From assembly GCA_021741205.1 (NCBI GenBank), contig JAIOYI010000002.1, positions 186,001 to 250,000 of the forward strand: a stretch of 64,000 bases of DNA, given 5' to 3'. A program made the position numbers and the translations under genes. Under the pieces are notes generated by a model. The model was not told the DNA's origin. It was given only the letters and a program-made list of their open reading frames with translations, and made no database searches. This DNA is from Emcibacter sp. (GTDB taxonomy: Bacteria > Pseudomonadota > Alphaproteobacteria > Sphingomonadales > Emcibacteraceae). Shown here one piece after another: positions 1 to 9,154 of this stretch. The first letter of the stretch is position 1. Every line of letters starts with the position of its first letter.

Positions 1-658
1 TGGTAAGTTCCTTGTCATAGGTGGCAAGGATACGATCTTCGGCCTCAATAAATGTCACCTTTGAGCCAAGCTTGCTATAGGCAATACCAAGCTCAAGCCC
101 GATATAGCCTGCGCCCACAACCACAAGTTTTTCTGGCACATGGTCAAGCATTAAAGCCTCGGTCGAGGACATAATATCCCCGCCAAAGGGCAAAAATGGT
201 AATTCGGTTGGTTTTGATCCATTGGCAAGAATAACATGCTCGGCGGTAATGGTGATAAGGCCATCATTGGTTTTAACATCGCAAGTCTTAGCATTTTTAA
301 AGGTTGCAAAACCTTTGATCAATTTTACCTTGGCTTTTTTTAGTAAACCCTCAACACCGCCATTTAATTTATCAACAATGCTTTCTTTCCACGTCATGGT
401 GTCCTTTAAATTAAGTGAGGGTTTTTCATGAATTTTAATACCAAGATAAGCATTGCCCACATGAGCGGAAAGTTGTTCATATTTGTCTGCCGCATGGATC
501 AAAGCCTTTGATGGAATACAACCCCGAATAAGGCATGTTCCCCCCGCACGGTCAGCCTCCACAATGATGGTGTCGATACCTAGCTGGCCTGCCCTTATCG
601 CCGCCACATAACCACCAGGCCCCGCCCCAATCACCAAAAGTTTGCAATTCATTTCCAT
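1..658 (-). CDS. lpdA: Dihydrolipoyl dehydrogenase (E3), 3' end outside window
   Basis: FAD/NAD-dependent E3 subunit that reoxidises the lipoyl groups of the branched-chain 2-oxoacid dehydrogenase complex. The reading frame starts MEMNCKLLVIGAGPGGYVAA, giving the FAD-binding GxGxxG, followed by the redox disulfide motif GGTCLIRGCIPSK and a second Rossmann motif VVVGAGYIGLELG for NAD. It is still open at base 1, so the C-terminal dimerisation domain is missing from the window. An AGG six bases before the ATG at 658 supports that start; an in-frame ATG at 652 is the alternative. It is the last visible gene of the bkd operon, 17 bases after bkdB. The disulfide motif has Ile-Arg between CL and GC where many family members have Asn-x; both cysteines are present. 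Confidence 0.95.
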   Translation of the reverse strand, partial: MEMNCKLLVIGAGPGGYVAAIRAGQLGIDTIIVEADRAGGTCLIRGCIPSKALIHAADKYEQLSAHVGNAYLGIKIHEKPSLNLKDTMTWKESIVDKLNGGVEGLLKKAKVKLIKGFATFKNAKTCDVKTNDGLITITAEHVILANGSKPTELPFLPFGGDIMSSTEALMLDHVPEKLVVVGAGYIGLELGIAYSKLGSKVTFIEAEDRILATYDKELT

Positions 659-675
659 AGTTTGCCTAACTGTCT

Positions 676-1950
676 TTACATAAATAAGGTTGCGGGTTGT
701 TCAAGCAACCCCTTGATATATTGAATAAGCTCTGCCGCAACATAGCCATCCACAACCCGATGATCAAAGGATGAGGATAAATTCATCATCTGGCGAATTT
801 GAATGTCTGTACCATTCATCACCATAGGACGGGGGACAATTTTATTGACCCCAATGATGCATACTTCAGGATAATTAATAACAGGTGTTGTAACGATCCC
901 GCCCGTCTTGCCAAGGCTCGTAATGCTAACCGTTGAGCCAGACAATTCCTCTCGGCTCGCTTTGCCCGTACGACCTGCCTCTGTTACACGTTGCATTTCG
1001 GTGGCCATATCCCATATATCACGCACTTCAGCGTGGTTTACGATCGGCACCATAAGACCATTTGGAGTCTGGGTTGCAATACCAATATGGACGGCGGAAA
1101 ATCGTCTTATCAGACTATGTTCCGGATCATAATGAGCATTACATTCAGGAAATTTTTCCATACCCTTTAAGGTTGCCATCATAATAAAGGGCAAAATTGA
1201 AAGCTTTGGTTGTGCGTCAGTACGATTATTATTCAGGAAAACCCGTAATTTTTCAACTTCAGTCACATCCACTTCTTCCACATAGGAATAATGGGGAATG
1301 CTGCGTTTACTAAGTTCCATACGCTCGGCAATTTTGCGACGAATACCAATGACAGGAATTTCTTCTATGGCGGTGCGTTTCTTTGCCTTTGGTTGTGAAA
1401 TACGTCCGCCAGAGGCAATAAAATCATCCAAATCCTGATGGGTTATACGTCCCGCAGGGTCATGACTTGGCACAAGGGATAAATCAATATTAGCCTCCAA
1501 TGCCCGACGTCTGAGGGCTGGTGATGCCATGGGCTTATCGCCAAAAGATCTAGAAGATGAACTCATAACAGGCATTGCAACGGGTGCGGGTTTTGGTGAC
1601 GAAGGTATTTTTGCTGAGGGCATTTTAGGCGATGATTTTTCCTTCACAGGTATAATTTCTGTTTCTTGTTTTTCAACAGAATTATTTTGAGCAACCTCAT
1701 TACCTTGACCTTCGACTTCAAATATCACAAGCGCCTGCCCCACGGCAACCATCTCACCAATATTACCACTAATCGACAGAACCTTACCATCAACAGGGCA
1801 TGGAATTTCAACGGTCGCCTTATCGGTCATCATATCAATCAGGGGCTGATCTTCTTTGACGTGATCACCGACCTTTATGTGAAGTGCCGCTATTTCTGAT
1901 TCAACAATGCCTTCGCCAAGATCGGGAAGATTAAAACGATACTGTCCCAT
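676..1950 (-). CDS. bkdB: Branched-chain 2-oxoacid dehydrogenase E2 (dihydrolipoyl acyltransferase)
   Basis: Core acyltransferase of the complex that moves the branched acyl group from lipoate to CoA. About 424 residues: one N-terminal lipoyl domain with the lipoylated lysine in DKA (about residue 44), a Pro/Ala/Ser-rich linker, a peripheral subunit-binding domain (ASPALRRRALEANIDLSLV), and a C-terminal CoA acyltransferase domain ending with the catalytic DHRVVDG motif. The frame is open further upstream, but MGQYRFNLPDLGEG at 1950 is the real start: it follows an AGGA Shine-Dalgarno and sits two bases after the E1beta stop. The single lipoyl domain is typical of BCKDH E2. The acyltransferase family is certain; branched-chain rather than pyruvate specificity rests on the operon and the neighbouring leucine dehydrogenase. 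Confidence 0.95.
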   Translation of the reverse strand: MGQYRFNLPDLGEGIVESEIAALHIKVGDHVKEDQPLIDMMTDKATVEIPCPVDGKVLSISGNIGEMVAVGQALVIFEVEGQGNEVAQNNSVEKQETEIIPVKEKSSPKMPSAKIPSSPKPAPVAMPVMSSSSRSFGDKPMASPALRRRALEANIDLSLVPSHDPAGRITHQDLDDFIASGGRISQPKAKKRTAIEEIPVIGIRRKIAERMELSKRSIPHYSYVEEVDVTEVEKLRVFLNNNRTDAQPKLSILPFIMMATLKGMEKFPECNAHYDPEHSLIRRFSAVHIGIATQTPNGLMVPIVNHAEVRDIWDMATEMQRVTEAGRTGKASREELSGSTVSITSLGKTGGIVTTPVINYPEVCIIGVNKIVPRPMVMNGTDIQIRQMMNLSSSFDHRVVDGYVAAELIQYIKGLLEQPATLFM

Positions 1951-1952
1951 GA

Positions 1953-2966
1953 TTATCCTTCCATTACTTTTTTGATAGCGTCCAGTACTCGCCCTTGTCC
2001 TGGAAAATACTCCCATTCAAAGGCATGAGGATAGGGAATATCCCAACCTGCCACACGACCGATAGGGGCTTCTAATTTCCAGAAACATTCTTCCTGAATT
2101 TGCGATAATATTTCAGCGCCAAAGCCCCCTGTTTTTGTGGCCTCATGCACAACAATACAACGACCCGTACGACAAACTGACTCTGCGATATGGTCGATAT
2201 CCAAGGGAATTAAAGTTCTAAGGTCAATAACTTCCACATCATAATCTGATAATTCCGCCGCCGCTAGTGAAACATGCACCATCGTACCGTAAGTTATAAT
2301 CGTGAGATCATGGCCCATGCGTACGGTATTTGCCTTGCCAATGGGAACGGTATAATAGCCCTCTGGCACCTCTCCCTTTTCATGTTTATCCCATCCTTGG
2401 GATGCCTGTTTTGGATCACCAAAGAACGGCCCGTTATAAAGCCTTTTTGGCTCAAAAAATAAAGTTGGATCATCATCCTCAATAGCGCTGATGAGCAATC
2501 CTTTTGCGTCATAGGGGTTTGAGGGCATAATGCTTTTTACGCCCGATACATGGGTAAAAATACCTTCTGGGCTTTGAGAATGGGTCTGCCCACCCCGTAT
2601 TCCCCCACCACAAGGGGTACGGATCGTAATTGGCGCCCAATATTCACCGCCGGAACGATAACGCAAGCGAGACGCCTCGGACACAATCTGGTCAAAGGCT
2701 GGATAAATATAATCCGAAAATTGAATTTCGGCTACGGGTCGCATTTCGTTAACCCCCATACCAATGGCCAACGCAATAATACCGCCTTCGGCTATGGGTG
2801 TATCAAAAACTCTTTGTTCGCCGTATTTCTTTTGCAAACCCTCTGTGCAGTTAAAAACACCGCCAAAATAACCCACATCTTCACCAAAGATAACAACGCT
2901 GTCATCTCTTTCAAGCATCACATCCTGCGCCGAATTAATGGCCTGTACCATATTCATTTTAGCCAT
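1953..2966 (-). CDS. bkdA2: Branched-chain 2-oxoacid dehydrogenase E1 beta subunit
   Basis: Beta chain of the thiamine-diphosphate-dependent decarboxylase (alpha2beta2 E1). At 337 residues it has the usual length for a separate E1beta and carries the transketolase pyrimidine-binding domain (FGEDVGYFGGVFNCTEGL, TPIAEGGIIALAIGMG, EIQFSDYIYPAFDQIVSEASRLRYRSGG) followed by the C-terminal transketolase domain (DVEVIDLRTLIPLD, VVHEATKTGGFGAEI). The sequence resembles BCKDH beta more than pyruvate dehydrogenase beta. It starts at ATG 2966, directly after the E1alpha stop at 2968, and ends two bases before bkdB, so translation is probably coupled across the operon. Confidence 0.95.
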   Translation of the reverse strand: MAKMNMVQAINSAQDVMLERDDSVVIFGEDVGYFGGVFNCTEGLQKKYGEQRVFDTPIAEGGIIALAIGMGVNEMRPVAEIQFSDYIYPAFDQIVSEASRLRYRSGGEYWAPITIRTPCGGGIRGGQTHSQSPEGIFTHVSGVKSIMPSNPYDAKGLLISAIEDDDPTLFFEPKRLYNGPFFGDPKQASQGWDKHEKGEVPEGYYTVPIGKANTVRMGHDLTIITYGTMVHVSLAAAELSDYDVEVIDLRTLIPLDIDHIAESVCRTGRCIVVHEATKTGGFGAEILSQIQEECFWKLEAPIGRVAGWDIPYPHAFEWEYFPGQGRVLDAIKKVMEG

Positions 2967-2967
2967 C

Positions 2968-4200
2968 TTATACTCCTAGCTGTTGGCGTTGACGACGCAG
3001 ATTATCGGGCTGCTCTTTGAACACATCATCAAACATACTGCTGATTTCTGGTCTTGAGCCTGAATTTAAAGTACCAAAGGATTCGGCCTCTTTGTATTTT
3101 TTGATGACCATGGCATTAATTTCTTCCATAGCCGCCTTATGGCGTTCCTCTGACCATTCACCGATTTCAATCAAATAATTTTTTAATCTTTCAATGGGAT
3201 CGCCCAAGGGCCATACCTCATATTCATCTTCTGGTCTGTATTTTGAAGGATCATCACTGGTTGAATGGGCAGAAGCACGGTAGGTGAAGTGTTCAATCAA
3301 TGTGGGGCCGCCACCATTGCGGGCACGATCCGCCGCCCATTTTGTAACCGCATAAACGGCCAGAAAATCATTGCCGTCCACCCGAAGTCCTGGCATCCCA
3401 TAGCCCATCGCACGACTAGCAAATGTGGCCTTTTCCCCGCCCGCGAAGCCCTGAAAACTTGAAATAGCCCATTGATTATTAACCACATTAAGGAGTACAG
3501 GGGCATTATAGACTGCGGCAAATGTCATACCATGATGAAAATCCGACGTTGCGGTTGTTCCCTCCCCAACCCAAGTAGCCGCAATAGCATCTTCGCCCTT
3601 ATAGGCGGACGCCACGGCCCAGCCAACGGCCTGACAGAATTGCGTGCCGAGATTACCCGAAATAGAAAATAAATTACCGTCCCGCCATGTGTACATAATG
3701 GGCAGCTGTCTGCCCTTGCAGTTATCTTTGGAATTGGACAAACAATGGTTCATCATATCAAGCAAATCACGCCCCCGAGAAATCAATAGGCCCTGCTGAC
3801 GATAAGATGGAAATAGCATATCCTTTTTATCCAGTGCCATGGCCTGTGCCACAGAAACGGCCTCTTCTCCCGTCGATTTCATATAAAATGACATTTTCCC
3901 AACCCGCTGCATATTTTGCATACGATCATCATAAATACGGGTTGTCAGCATATCATAAAGCCCTTTACGCATGTCATCAGGGCTAAGTTTAGGATCCCAC
4001 TCTCCAAGAGCATTATTCTTCATATCCAGAACCCGAATAACGGTATTGGCATAATCAAACATTTGCTTTGGATCAGTCATAATATCAGGGCGAGAAACAG
4101 TTCCCGCATTTGGTATATCAAGATTATCAAATTCGGGTTCTTCTCCTGGTCTGTGACGAGGTGAAGGAATATTGAGATTTTTACCAGATTTGGGCACCAT
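2968..4200 (-). CDS. bkdA1: Branched-chain 2-oxoacid dehydrogenase E1 alpha subunit
   Basis: Alpha chain of the decarboxylase acting on the 2-oxoacids of Leu, Ile and Val. At 410 residues with a long N-terminal extension it matches bacterial BCKDH alpha. The diphosphate-binding motif reads WVGEGTTATSDFHHG and ends in VVNNQWAIS; the GDG of the general motif is GEG here, as in human BCKDH alpha. The phosphorylation-loop region HFTYRASAHSTSDDPSKYR is conserved. An AAGGAG Shine-Dalgarno precedes ATG 4200. It is the first gene of the operon bkdA1-bkdA2-bkdB-lpd. The 125-bp gap to the divergent Lrp-type gene must hold both promoters, an arrangement like bkdR/bkdA1 in Pseudomonas putida. Confidence 0.95.
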   Translation of the reverse strand: MVPKSGKNLNIPSPRHRPGEEPEFDNLDIPNAGTVSRPDIMTDPKQMFDYANTVIRVLDMKNNALGEWDPKLSPDDMRKGLYDMLTTRIYDDRMQNMQRVGKMSFYMKSTGEEAVSVAQAMALDKKDMLFPSYRQQGLLISRGRDLLDMMNHCLSNSKDNCKGRQLPIMYTWRDGNLFSISGNLGTQFCQAVGWAVASAYKGEDAIAATWVGEGTTATSDFHHGMTFAAVYNAPVLLNVVNNQWAISSFQGFAGGEKATFASRAMGYGMPGLRVDGNDFLAVYAVTKWAADRARNGGGPTLIEHFTYRASAHSTSDDPSKYRPEDEYEVWPLGDPIERLKNYLIEIGEWSEERHKAAMEEINAMVIKKYKEAESFGTLNSGSRPEISSMFDDVFKEQPDNLRRQRQQLGV

Positions 4201-4325
4201 TTTATTCTCCTTTTATATAATTATACGCCTTAAATTATGAAATATCTTCCCTTTGACTTCATATATTGCTAGAATTACGGTATAAAATTTCTATTTTAAT
4301 CAAATAAACGGGACAAAATGCCATA

Positions 4326-4781
4326 ATGGACAAATTAGACAAAAAAATTCTAAATCTGCTACAAGATGATGCCATGCTTCCTGTTGCCGAGATAGCCGAA
4401 ATAGTGGGATCGTCTAAATCTGTATGCTGGCGCAGAATTCAAAAATTTCAAGATGATGGCATTATTAAAAATCGGGTGGCTATCGTTAATCATAACAAGG
4501 TCGGATTAGACATCATCCTGTTTGCTCAGGTAAAAATGACGGCTCATGGCAGACGGTTACCTAATTTTATTGAAATTATAAAAAATATTCCACAAATTGT
4601 TGAATGTTATACTCTAATGGGTAATGTAGATTTCTTGCTTAAAATTGTCGTCAAAGATATTCAAGAATATGAGGATTTATGGTGGCACAAATTATCCCAA
4701 ATAAAAGGTGTGCAGGAAATCAGTTCCACCATTGCCATGACGGCAGTAAAGCATACTACAAAACTGCCTTTGTATGAGTAA
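4326..4781 (+). CDS. bkdR: Lrp/AsnC family regulator, probable bkd regulator
   Basis: A 151-residue DNA-binding protein. It has an N-terminal winged helix (LDKKILNLLQDDAMLPVAEIAEIVGSSKSVCWRRIQKFQDDGII) and a C-terminal RAM ligand-binding/oligomerisation domain (VECYTLMGNVDFLLKIVVKDIQEYE). The length is standard for the family. It is divergent from the bkd operon and convergent with leucine dehydrogenase, with ten bases between the stops. By analogy with P. putida BkdR it probably activates the bkd genes in response to branched-chain amino acids. The family assignment is certain; the regulatory target is inferred from position. Confidence 0.88.
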   Translation: MDKLDKKILNLLQDDAMLPVAEIAEIVGSSKSVCWRRIQKFQDDGIIKNRVAIVNHNKVGLDIILFAQVKMTAHGRRLPNFIEIIKNIPQIVECYTLMGNVDFLLKIVVKDIQEYEDLWWHKLSQIKGVQEISSTIAMTAVKHTTKLPLYE

Positions 4782-4791
4782 AATCCAAAAA

Positions 4792-5841
4792 TTATGATTT
4801 TAAGGCATGTGCTTTATCAATAATATCTTGCGCCATCTCGTCTGCAATATGATTTGTAGGACGGTTTTCAGCTACAGATCGATCAAATATAACCGTCAAA
4901 TTATCGTAAATCTTTTCAACCTTTGCCATCACCCAATTGACATCATATTCACCGCGCGTTTCCGCCGCAACATTGATAATACCACCCGCATTAATAACAT
5001 AGTCTGGGGCATAAAGTATGCCACGATCCATCAATAGTTTGCCATGGTCATCCCGAGCCAGCTGATTATTGGCGGCACCTGCTATAATATTTGCCTTAAT
5101 GAGATTAATCGTTTCATCGTTAAGGATGGCGCCCAATGCACAAGGAGACAAAATATCAACATCGGCAGAAATAATTTTATCCAAATCCACAACTTTAGCC
5201 TTAAATTCCCCTTCAACACGGCTTAGGGCATCCTTGTTAATATCCGATACGAACAGTGATGCTCCTGCCTCATAAAGATGCTTGCATAAATAATATCCTA
5301 CATGCCCGACACCCTGCACGGCAACACGCAAACCTTTCATATCATCTCGGCCTAATTTATGCTTAACCGCAGCCTTAATACCAAGAAATACACCAAGCGC
5401 CGTAAAGGGGGACGGATCGCCGCTGGCATGAGCGCCTTTATCAAGACCCGCTACATGACGGGTTTCTTTGGCAACAATTTCCATATCTTCCACAGAAATT
5501 CCCACATCCTCTGCGGAAATATATTTGCCCCCAAGGCTGTCTATCATGCGACCAAAGGCTCGAAAAAGGGCCTCTGACTTATCCGTTCTAGAATTTCCTA
5601 TAATGACGGCTTTACCGCCGCCAAGCTTCAAACCCGCCACCGCATTCTTGTAACTCATTCCCCGAGACAGCCGCAAGGCATCGGTCAGAGCCTCCATTTC
5701 ATTATTATAACTCCACATACGGCATCCACCCGCAGCAGGCCCAAGAGATGTATCATGAACCGCAATAAAAGCTTTCAAACCTGTTTCCTTGTCGTGCAGA
5801 TAAACAACCTGTTCATGACCTTTGAATTGATTGGTGTCCAT
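4792..5841 (-). CDS. leuDH: Leucine dehydrogenase (Glu/Leu/Phe/Val dehydrogenase family)
   Basis: NAD-dependent oxidative deaminase converting leucine (also valine and isoleucine) to the 2-oxoacid used by the BKD complex. At 349 residues it has the typical LeuDH length. Visible signatures are the N-terminal GPAAGGCRMW, the catalytic lysine motif GLKLGGGKAVIIG, a Rossmann fold starting VAVQGVGHVGYYLCKHL, and SPCALGAILND with INAGGIINVA near the C-terminus. The start is ATG 5841. It is transcribed away from a 430-bp intergenic region that separates it from a second Lrp-type gene, and is tail-to-tail with the first. Phenylalanine or valine specificity cannot be excluded from sequence, but the bkd neighbours favour leucine. 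Confidence 0.92.
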   Translation of the reverse strand: MDTNQFKGHEQVVYLHDKETGLKAFIAVHDTSLGPAAGGCRMWSYNNEMEALTDALRLSRGMSYKNAVAGLKLGGGKAVIIGNSRTDKSEALFRAFGRMIDSLGGKYISAEDVGISVEDMEIVAKETRHVAGLDKGAHASGDPSPFTALGVFLGIKAAVKHKLGRDDMKGLRVAVQGVGHVGYYLCKHLYEAGASLFVSDINKDALSRVEGEFKAKVVDLDKIISADVDILSPCALGAILNDETINLIKANIIAGAANNQLARDDHGKLLMDRGILYAPDYVINAGGIINVAAETRGEYDVNWVMAKVEKIYDNLTVIFDRSVAENRPTNHIADEMAQDIIDKAHALKS

Positions 5842-6271
5842 AATTATATACTCTATCTTTGAAAAATTTGTTAGCTTTGCCTAGTCTAAAATCATGTTAC
5901 TTGGTAGTAGCGTGACTTTTATTTGTCGAGGATTTTATTTTTTGAAAATTTTACAACTTAAGCAATAATTCGTGAATTTTGTCCATATTCGGAATATCTA
6001 TAAAGAACAGAGAATTCATAAAGCAACAAAATTGCGAGCCATCTTCTTTTTAAGAATGAAAATTATTTCACTTATATAGAATAATATTTCACTAATATAG
6101 AATAATATTCCAACTACCTAGATTTATTATGGATTTCTTACCTCTCTCTTGAAATTAAATTAGTCAAAATATTTTTGATTCGGAAAAAAAGAAAAATACG
6201 AATGAATATATTGCTCAAATGCCTTATATTACGGATAAAATTTAATCAAAAAATAGAAAATTGAGAAAGAA
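5842..6271. promoter_or_regulatory. 430-bp AT-rich divergent control region with 21-bp tandem repeats
   Basis: Non-coding gap between leuDH and an Lrp-type gene. It contains no ORF or RNA gene that I recognise. At 6064-6084 and 6085-6105 there are two near-identical 21-bp units (core TATTTCACTTATATAG, one mismatch). A degenerate third unit at 6106-6126 matches about 13 of 21 positions. A 21-bp period is two helical turns, so the copies face the same side of the helix, as expected for cooperative Lrp-type binding. Operator function is inferred. Confidence 0.5.
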
Positions 6272-6748
6272 ATGCTGGATAATTTAAGTGAAATTGATAA
6301 AAAAATACTCGATATCTTACAAAATAACTGCAACTTAACCAATAACGAGCTTGCTGCCCTTGTGGGCTTATCCCCCGCCCCATGCTGGCGACGGGTAAAA
6401 AGATTGGAGGATCTGGGCATTATAACCCAAAAAGTTGCTCTGATTGATCAAAAAAAATTGAGCCTAGACATCATTGTCTATGCCAGTGTCAAAATATCTA
6501 ACCATACCGAAGAGGCTTTGGATATTTTTGAAAGCACCATAATTACTTACCCTGAGGTTACGGAATGCTACACCATTAGCGGTGGCATGGATTATATGCT
6601 CCGAATTATCACCAAGGATATGAAAACATACGAAGATTTTCTTAGAAAAAGATTGTTGAAAATGGATATGGTTCAAGAAATCCATTCCCGTTTTGCCGTC
6701 ACAAAGGTAAAATACACAACAGCGATTCCCCTGATCCTTTCCACCTAA
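6272..6748 (+). CDS. Second Lrp/AsnC family regulator
   Basis: 158 residues: N-terminal winged helix (SEIDKKILDILQNNCNLTNNELAALVGLSPAPCWRRVKRLEDLGII) and RAM domain (VTECYTISGGMDYMLRIITKDMKTYEDFLRKRL). It is a clear paralogue of the regulator at 4326, so the two flank leucine dehydrogenase. GAGAAAGAA before ATG 6272 serves as ribosome binding site. It is divergent from leuDH across the repeat-bearing intergenic region and is the obvious candidate to bind there, controlling itself and leuDH. It is convergent with the acylase gene, seven bases apart. Ligand unknown; a branched-chain amino acid is the reasonable guess. Confidence 0.88.
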   Translation: MLDNLSEIDKKILDILQNNCNLTNNELAALVGLSPAPCWRRVKRLEDLGIITQKVALIDQKKLSLDIIVYASVKISNHTEEALDIFESTIITYPEVTECYTISGGMDYMLRIITKDMKTYEDFLRKRLLKMDMVQEIHSRFAVTKVKYTTAIPLILST

Positions 6749-6755
6749 TGTCCTC

Positions 6756-9134
6756 TTACTTTAATGGCGAGAATTGCAGAGAATATTTTGTTGCACCGGG
6801 TAAAAATGGGGTCATATTTCCCTCTAACCAATCCTTATGTCCTGCTCCATAATAAGGGGAAAGCGGATGGCCACTTTGACCCGCAGGAATATTCATAACC
6901 CCATCTTGTTCATGACCGGGACTGACCACAATACGCTCTGATTGCCCAAAATCATGGCCTGCTATATGAGGCATTTTTTCATGAACCCCATTTTGCATAT
7001 TTTCTGGCATATCGGTAATTAAGGAAAGCAATGGTACGGCCTTGCTCAGGGGATGCTTGATTTCAGCCCTGTTCTCCTCACCCCAAATATAATCACGAAG
7101 CGGAATTTCTCCCTTCATGACAGGCTCCCAAGCTTTATAAGCCATGGCCTCGAAAAAGACTTGCCAGTCATCGTGATATTCTGGCGGCAGCCATCCCAAA
7201 GGCTTCACATCAACCAAACGCCATAAAGGACTTTCCATTTGATTTGTGGCCTTGTTATAATTGCAAAGATCGAATTTATCCGTGCAAGCCTTGGTTAAAT
7301 AACCCATCATACCCCGATAGACCATTTGACGATAATTTTTAACAAGCCGAAAGCCCACCGAGGCAATATCCGCCCGTCCACCCCAATTTTCAACAGGAGG
7401 AATGAAGAGTTTAAGGCGGCTATCCGAAGAATTATTTAAAATGATCAAGAGCTGCTTTTGCCAACGATCCCAAAAAATTGCCCGATTATCCATCTGAATG
7501 GCGTAAAGATCCCCTTCCACAATTTCCTTATCTAAGGCCATCAGATTATCTCTTATTTGATGTTGGCGGGCACCAATATCAGTTCCACCGTCCCCAACTT
7601 TGGCATAATCAGCACCCGAAACAACACGGCTATTGGCGCTCCATAATCTATTATTTTCTGGATTATAAATTTTGGGATATTCATCAAAATTGAGCCAACC
7701 GTCCCACCCCATATCACTTTCTGACCAATCAGAGGGCTTGCTATAATCTCCCGATTTACGCCTTGGTAAAGCGCCAAAATGTATCCAGCCGATATTACCT
7801 TGTCTGTCGGTCAACATAGCATTTTGGGTTGGAATACCAAAAGTTGGCGCTATCTTCATAATATCCCGCACATTTTCGACCTTTTCCATGGCCATAAGAC
7901 CCATATTCACGGCCTCCCAATGATGGGCCGTCCATTGAACGGCAAATTTCTGGGCTATACCAATATCCATAACAGGCCCCCAAATTGTTTCTTTAACCGT
8001 TATGGTGATATCTTCTGCATCCTTTATCTTTATAATTTCGTCATAATGGGAAAAATTTTCATAACCATTTTTGGTCTTATATTGATCGGGATTATCTGGA
8101 TTTATTGTTAAAGCAACAAGATCGGCCGTATCCACGAAAGAATTCGTATAGCCCCAAGCCACAGAACCATTGCTTCCCGCAATGATAAGCGGTGTTCCGG
8201 GCAAAGAAACTCCCGATATATCAAGAGATTGATCAGATAATTTAAGCCTTAGACGGAACCATGTTGACGGCGCACTAATACCCAAATGCATATCATTGGA
8301 CAGCATCGCAGCCCCCGTTTTTGTCATTTTACCAGATACCGCCCAATTATTACTGCCCGGCAGTTCATTTCTTTCATTCTTTAAAAAAGCCAATTCCGTA
8401 ACAGAAGAAGAAAGCGCATCCACAGACGGAATCTCTTGCGCTGTCCAAGGCGTAGCGTCTAGCTGTAGCGGGGCATCCCATTCCGTTTTAGAGGGTAGTA
8501 GGAAATTGACCAACCTTTGATCTAAGCTCTGTTCCAAAAAATATTTTTGCAGATCAACCTCTATATTGCCACCCTGCAAAGCAAAATACATGGAATAGAT
8601 AACCAAAAAGCTATCTTCCACCGTCCAAGGGCGAGGCTCTTGCCCCAAAAGCCAATATTCAAAAGGCTTGCTTCCCAACGTCTTCAACCCATCATTGATG
8701 CCCGCAACATAATGATACATCAAGTTCTTATGATCTTCTGCCATATGGTCAAAGGCCCATTTTGCCCTAGTACGAAATCGGTGTAATCGATTTCTTTTAT
8801 CCATATCCAAGGCGAGCGTTCCAAATAATTCCGATAATTCACCAGCGGCCATGCGCCGTGATAAATCCATTTGAAAAAATCTTTCCTGCCCATGAACAAA
8901 GCCCGTTCCATAGGCAAGATCGAGCCGATTGTCCGCGATCAACGTGGCGTTGCCATTTTCATCCCTCTCAACGGCCATATGTCCTTGAATGGTGGCGCTT
9001 TTAATATTACCCTCTAATATTGGTAAGCTGCTGCGAAAGAAAAAATAAAGGCCACCTGCCGTCAAAAATAAAAGAACCACTACCCCAAGCAATAGTCTGT
9101 ATAAATTTATGAGTAAGCGTGATCTATTGGTCAT
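6756..9134 (-). CDS. Penicillin acylase family (N-terminal nucleophile) amidohydrolase
   Basis: Secreted or periplasm-facing amidase made as a precursor that cleaves itself into two chains. An N-terminal hydrophobic segment (LLINLYRLLLGVVVLLFLTAGGLYFFF) acts as signal or anchor. The autocleavage site is seen as LPGSNNWAVSG, where Ser becomes the new N-terminal nucleophile, followed by AMLSNDMHLG. Total length near 792 residues fits the family. ATG 9134 is preferred because GGGGG lies seven bases upstream; an ATG at 9158 overlaps the preceding stop (ATGA) and would add eight residues. It is the last gene of an operon with xdhC and the MobA-like fusion gene. The substrate (acyl-homoserine lactone, penicillin-like or another amide) cannot be read from sequence. 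Confidence 0.88.
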   Translation of the reverse strand: MTNRSRLLINLYRLLLGVVVLLFLTAGGLYFFFRSSLPILEGNIKSATIQGHMAVERDENGNATLIADNRLDLAYGTGFVHGQERFFQMDLSRRMAAGELSELFGTLALDMDKRNRLHRFRTRAKWAFDHMAEDHKNLMYHYVAGINDGLKTLGSKPFEYWLLGQEPRPWTVEDSFLVIYSMYFALQGGNIEVDLQKYFLEQSLDQRLVNFLLPSKTEWDAPLQLDATPWTAQEIPSVDALSSSVTELAFLKNERNELPGSNNWAVSGKMTKTGAAMLSNDMHLGISAPSTWFRLRLKLSDQSLDISGVSLPGTPLIIAGSNGSVAWGYTNSFVDTADLVALTINPDNPDQYKTKNGYENFSHYDEIIKIKDAEDITITVKETIWGPVMDIGIAQKFAVQWTAHHWEAVNMGLMAMEKVENVRDIMKIAPTFGIPTQNAMLTDRQGNIGWIHFGALPRRKSGDYSKPSDWSESDMGWDGWLNFDEYPKIYNPENNRLWSANSRVVSGADYAKVGDGGTDIGARQHQIRDNLMALDKEIVEGDLYAIQMDNRAIFWDRWQKQLLIILNNSSDSRLKLFIPPVENWGGRADIASVGFRLVKNYRQMVYRGMMGYLTKACTDKFDLCNYNKATNQMESPLWRLVDVKPLGWLPPEYHDDWQVFFEAMAYKAWEPVMKGEIPLRDYIWGEENRAEIKHPLSKAVPLLSLITDMPENMQNGVHEKMPHIAGHDFGQSERIVVSPGHEQDGVMNIPAGQSGHPLSPYYGAGHKDWLEGNMTPFLPGATKYSLQFSPLK

Positions 9135-9154
9135 AATAAACCCCCTGTTATTCT

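Noticed and set aside
2550..3020. 156-codon plus-strand ORF antisense to the bkd genes
   Set aside because: It lies across E1beta and the end of E1alpha, has no family similarity, and is a shadow of well-conserved genes.
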